Below are positions 26,409 through 27,229 of a DNA stretch of 27,229 nucleotides, one piece after another. Positions within the stretch are counted from its first letter, which is position 1, and every line of letters begins with the position of its first letter. Made by a program: the position numbers and the translations under genes. Source of the stretch: Flavobacterium sp. (GTDB taxonomy: Bacteria; Bacteroidota; Bacteroidia; Flavobacteriales; Flavobacteriaceae); contig NZ_JASLCE010000097.1 of the NCBI RefSeq assembly GCF_030146175.1, forward strand, positions 1 to 27,229, written 5' to 3'. The notes under the pieces were generated by a model, which made no database searches, had not been told where the DNA came from, and worked only from the letters and a program-made list of their open reading frames with translations.

Positions 26409-26999
26409 ATGATTACGACAAAAAGAGAATATAAGTACTATCTAGATCAAGATAGGTTGGCTTCAAGCATCAAAGGGAAGGGATTTTTGTATCAAATCAA
26501 AGAGTTTTTATTTCCCAATTATATTTGGAAGTTTATACGACTTATGCGCAAATATGAATATCTTAAAAATACTAATCAAGGACTTTTTGGAAAGATTCAA
26601 CTCATTTTTGTCAGGATCGCTTATAGAAGAATATCTCTTAAGTTAGGTTTTTCTATTCCGGTAAATGTATTTGGACCGGGCTTGTCAATTCCGCATTATG
26701 GAACTATAGTTGTCAATCCGGCGGCGAAGGTTGGAAAAAATTGTCGTTTACATGTAGGGGTCAATATTGGAGCAAGTGCAGGAAGTTCAAAAGCGCCTGA
26801 AATTGGTGACAATGTGTATATAGGACCAGGGGTAATCATGTATGGAGATATAACCATAGTAAACAATATAACCATAGGAGCTAATTCAACAGTAAATAAG
26901 AGCTTTACCGAAGAAGGGGTTGTTATAGCAGGTTCCCCGGCTAAAATTGTTAAAACGCAGTTTCCTGTATGGTGGGAAAATAACCGATTGTCTTTATAA
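26409..26999 (+). CDS. Hexapeptide-repeat O-acetyltransferase (CysE-like, capsule)
   Basis: A 196-residue left-handed beta-helix acetyltransferase. Residues about 1-75 are helical and basic, without the full N-terminal domain of housekeeping serine acetyltransferase CysE. Residues about 80-182 carry hexapeptide repeats: IPVNVFGPGLSIPHYGTIVV, KVGKNCRLHVGVNIGAS, EIGDNVYIGPGVIMYG, ITIGANSTVNKSF, and the closing GVVIAGSPAKIVK. Candidate catalytic histidines are His96 (IPHYG) and His115 (RLHVG). The shortened N-terminus and the capsule context suggest acetylation of a sugar in the polymer, or transfer to a serine, rather than cysteine synthesis. Acetyl-CoA would be the donor. GC is lower here than in the preceding genes. 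Confidence 0.85.
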   Translation: MITTKREYKYYLDQDRLASSIKGKGFLYQIKEFLFPNYIWKFIRLMRKYEYLKNTNQGLFGKIQLIFVRIAYRRISLKLGFSIPVNVFGPGLSIPHYGTIVVNPAAKVGKNCRLHVGVNIGASAGSSKAPEIGDNVYIGPGVIMYGDITIVNNITIGANSTVNKSFTEEGVVIAGSPAKIVKTQFPVWWENNRLSL

Positions 27000-27200
27000 A
27001 AGGGAATAACAATGGTTTTATTAATGAAGTTATAAGGAGTGAGCTTCATTATAATTTAAAAAAAAAAAGAAATTAATAAAGCATATTGCGTAATAACGAA
27101 TATCAAGCACTATTTTGCAAATAAAAGCGATGTTTTATCTTTTATTTCTATGGATTATAAGTAGTGTTGTTGATGGAGAATTGTAATTAAAATTTATTAA
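27000..27200. other. AT-rich spacer with homopolymer and small hairpin
   Basis: An 8-bp inverted repeat, TAATGAAG (27022-27029) and CTTCATTA (27044-27051), is followed by an A11 tract (27058-27068). A short frame at 27130-27186 encodes 18 residues (MFYLLFLWIISSVVDGEL). No T tract follows the hairpin, so it is not a clear terminator. No confident promoter was found. Confidence 0.4.
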
Positions 27201-27229
27201 ATGTCAAATCGTATTAATGTTAAAACAAG
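27201..27229 (+). CDS. Possible start of the next capsule gene (runs off window)
   Basis: An ATG at 27201 opens a frame (MSNRINVKT) that is still open at the window edge. It follows an A/T-rich leader similar to other starts here. Only nine residues are visible, so no family can be assigned; a flippase or glycosyltransferase would fit the context. Confidence 0.35.

Noticed and set aside
27022..27051. Terminator after the acetyltransferase gene
   Set aside because: The 8-bp inverted repeat is followed by an A tract rather than a T tract on the plus strand, and no T tract follows it on the minus strand.

Overview
The window looks like a chromosomal segment of a Flavobacteriaceae bacterium, most likely Flavobacterium or a close relative. 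The evidence is the gene order rpoA-rplQ-carA-eno-gltA with flavobacterial protein sequences, AT-rich DNA, repeated matches to the Bacteroidota -7 promoter box (TAnnTTTG), few Shine-Dalgarno sites, a T9SS (type A) C-terminal sorting domain, a HmuY-type lipoprotein and a recR-Wza-Wzc arrangement. These are recognitions by eye; no database search was possible. I saw no tRNA, rRNA, CRISPR array, transposase or integrase.

Region 1 (1-5820) is housekeeping: the end of a ribosomal/RNA polymerase operon (rpoA, missing its first codons, and rplQ), a clear terminator, then carA, eno and gltA. A 349-bp gap between eno and gltA holds the eno terminator, a perfect 15-bp-arm palindrome and the gltA promoter region. 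Region 2 (5815-8290) has a small amphipathic, acidic protein on the minus strand and a two-gene operon of guanidine-modifying-superfamily hydrolases (an arginine-deiminase-like enzyme and a CtlX-like citrulline hydrolase), which points to arginine/citrulline breakdown.

Region 3 (8288-14270) looks like a metal or haem acquisition locus. A secreted DUF6607-type protein is divergent from a three-gene operon: a TonB-dependent receptor, a HmuY-like lipoprotein, and a second HmuY-like protein carrying a T9SS sorting domain. The divergent spacer has -7 boxes facing both ways and an imperfect dyad that could be an iron-responsive operator. Region 4 (14271-17630) has a MarC-type membrane protein, a CoA-binding-domain protein, a sodium:solute symporter and recR.

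Region 5 (17700 to the end) is a capsule/exopolysaccharide locus: a Wza-like outer-membrane lipoprotein, a Wzc-type tyrosine autokinase with a Tyr-Gly tail, an ABC-2 permease (no ATPase partner in the window), an animal-type UDP-glucose 6-dehydrogenase, a winged-helix regulator fused to a degenerate nucleotidyltransferase-like domain, a TviC/WbpP-like 4-epimerase, a TviB-like dehydrogenase and a hexapeptide acetyltransferase. Together these would supply UDP-GlcA and UDP-GalNAcA (or UDP-GlcNAcA), export the polymer and acetylate a sugar. GC falls towards the right edge, as expected on entering the variable core of a capsule cluster, and another gene probably starts at 27201.
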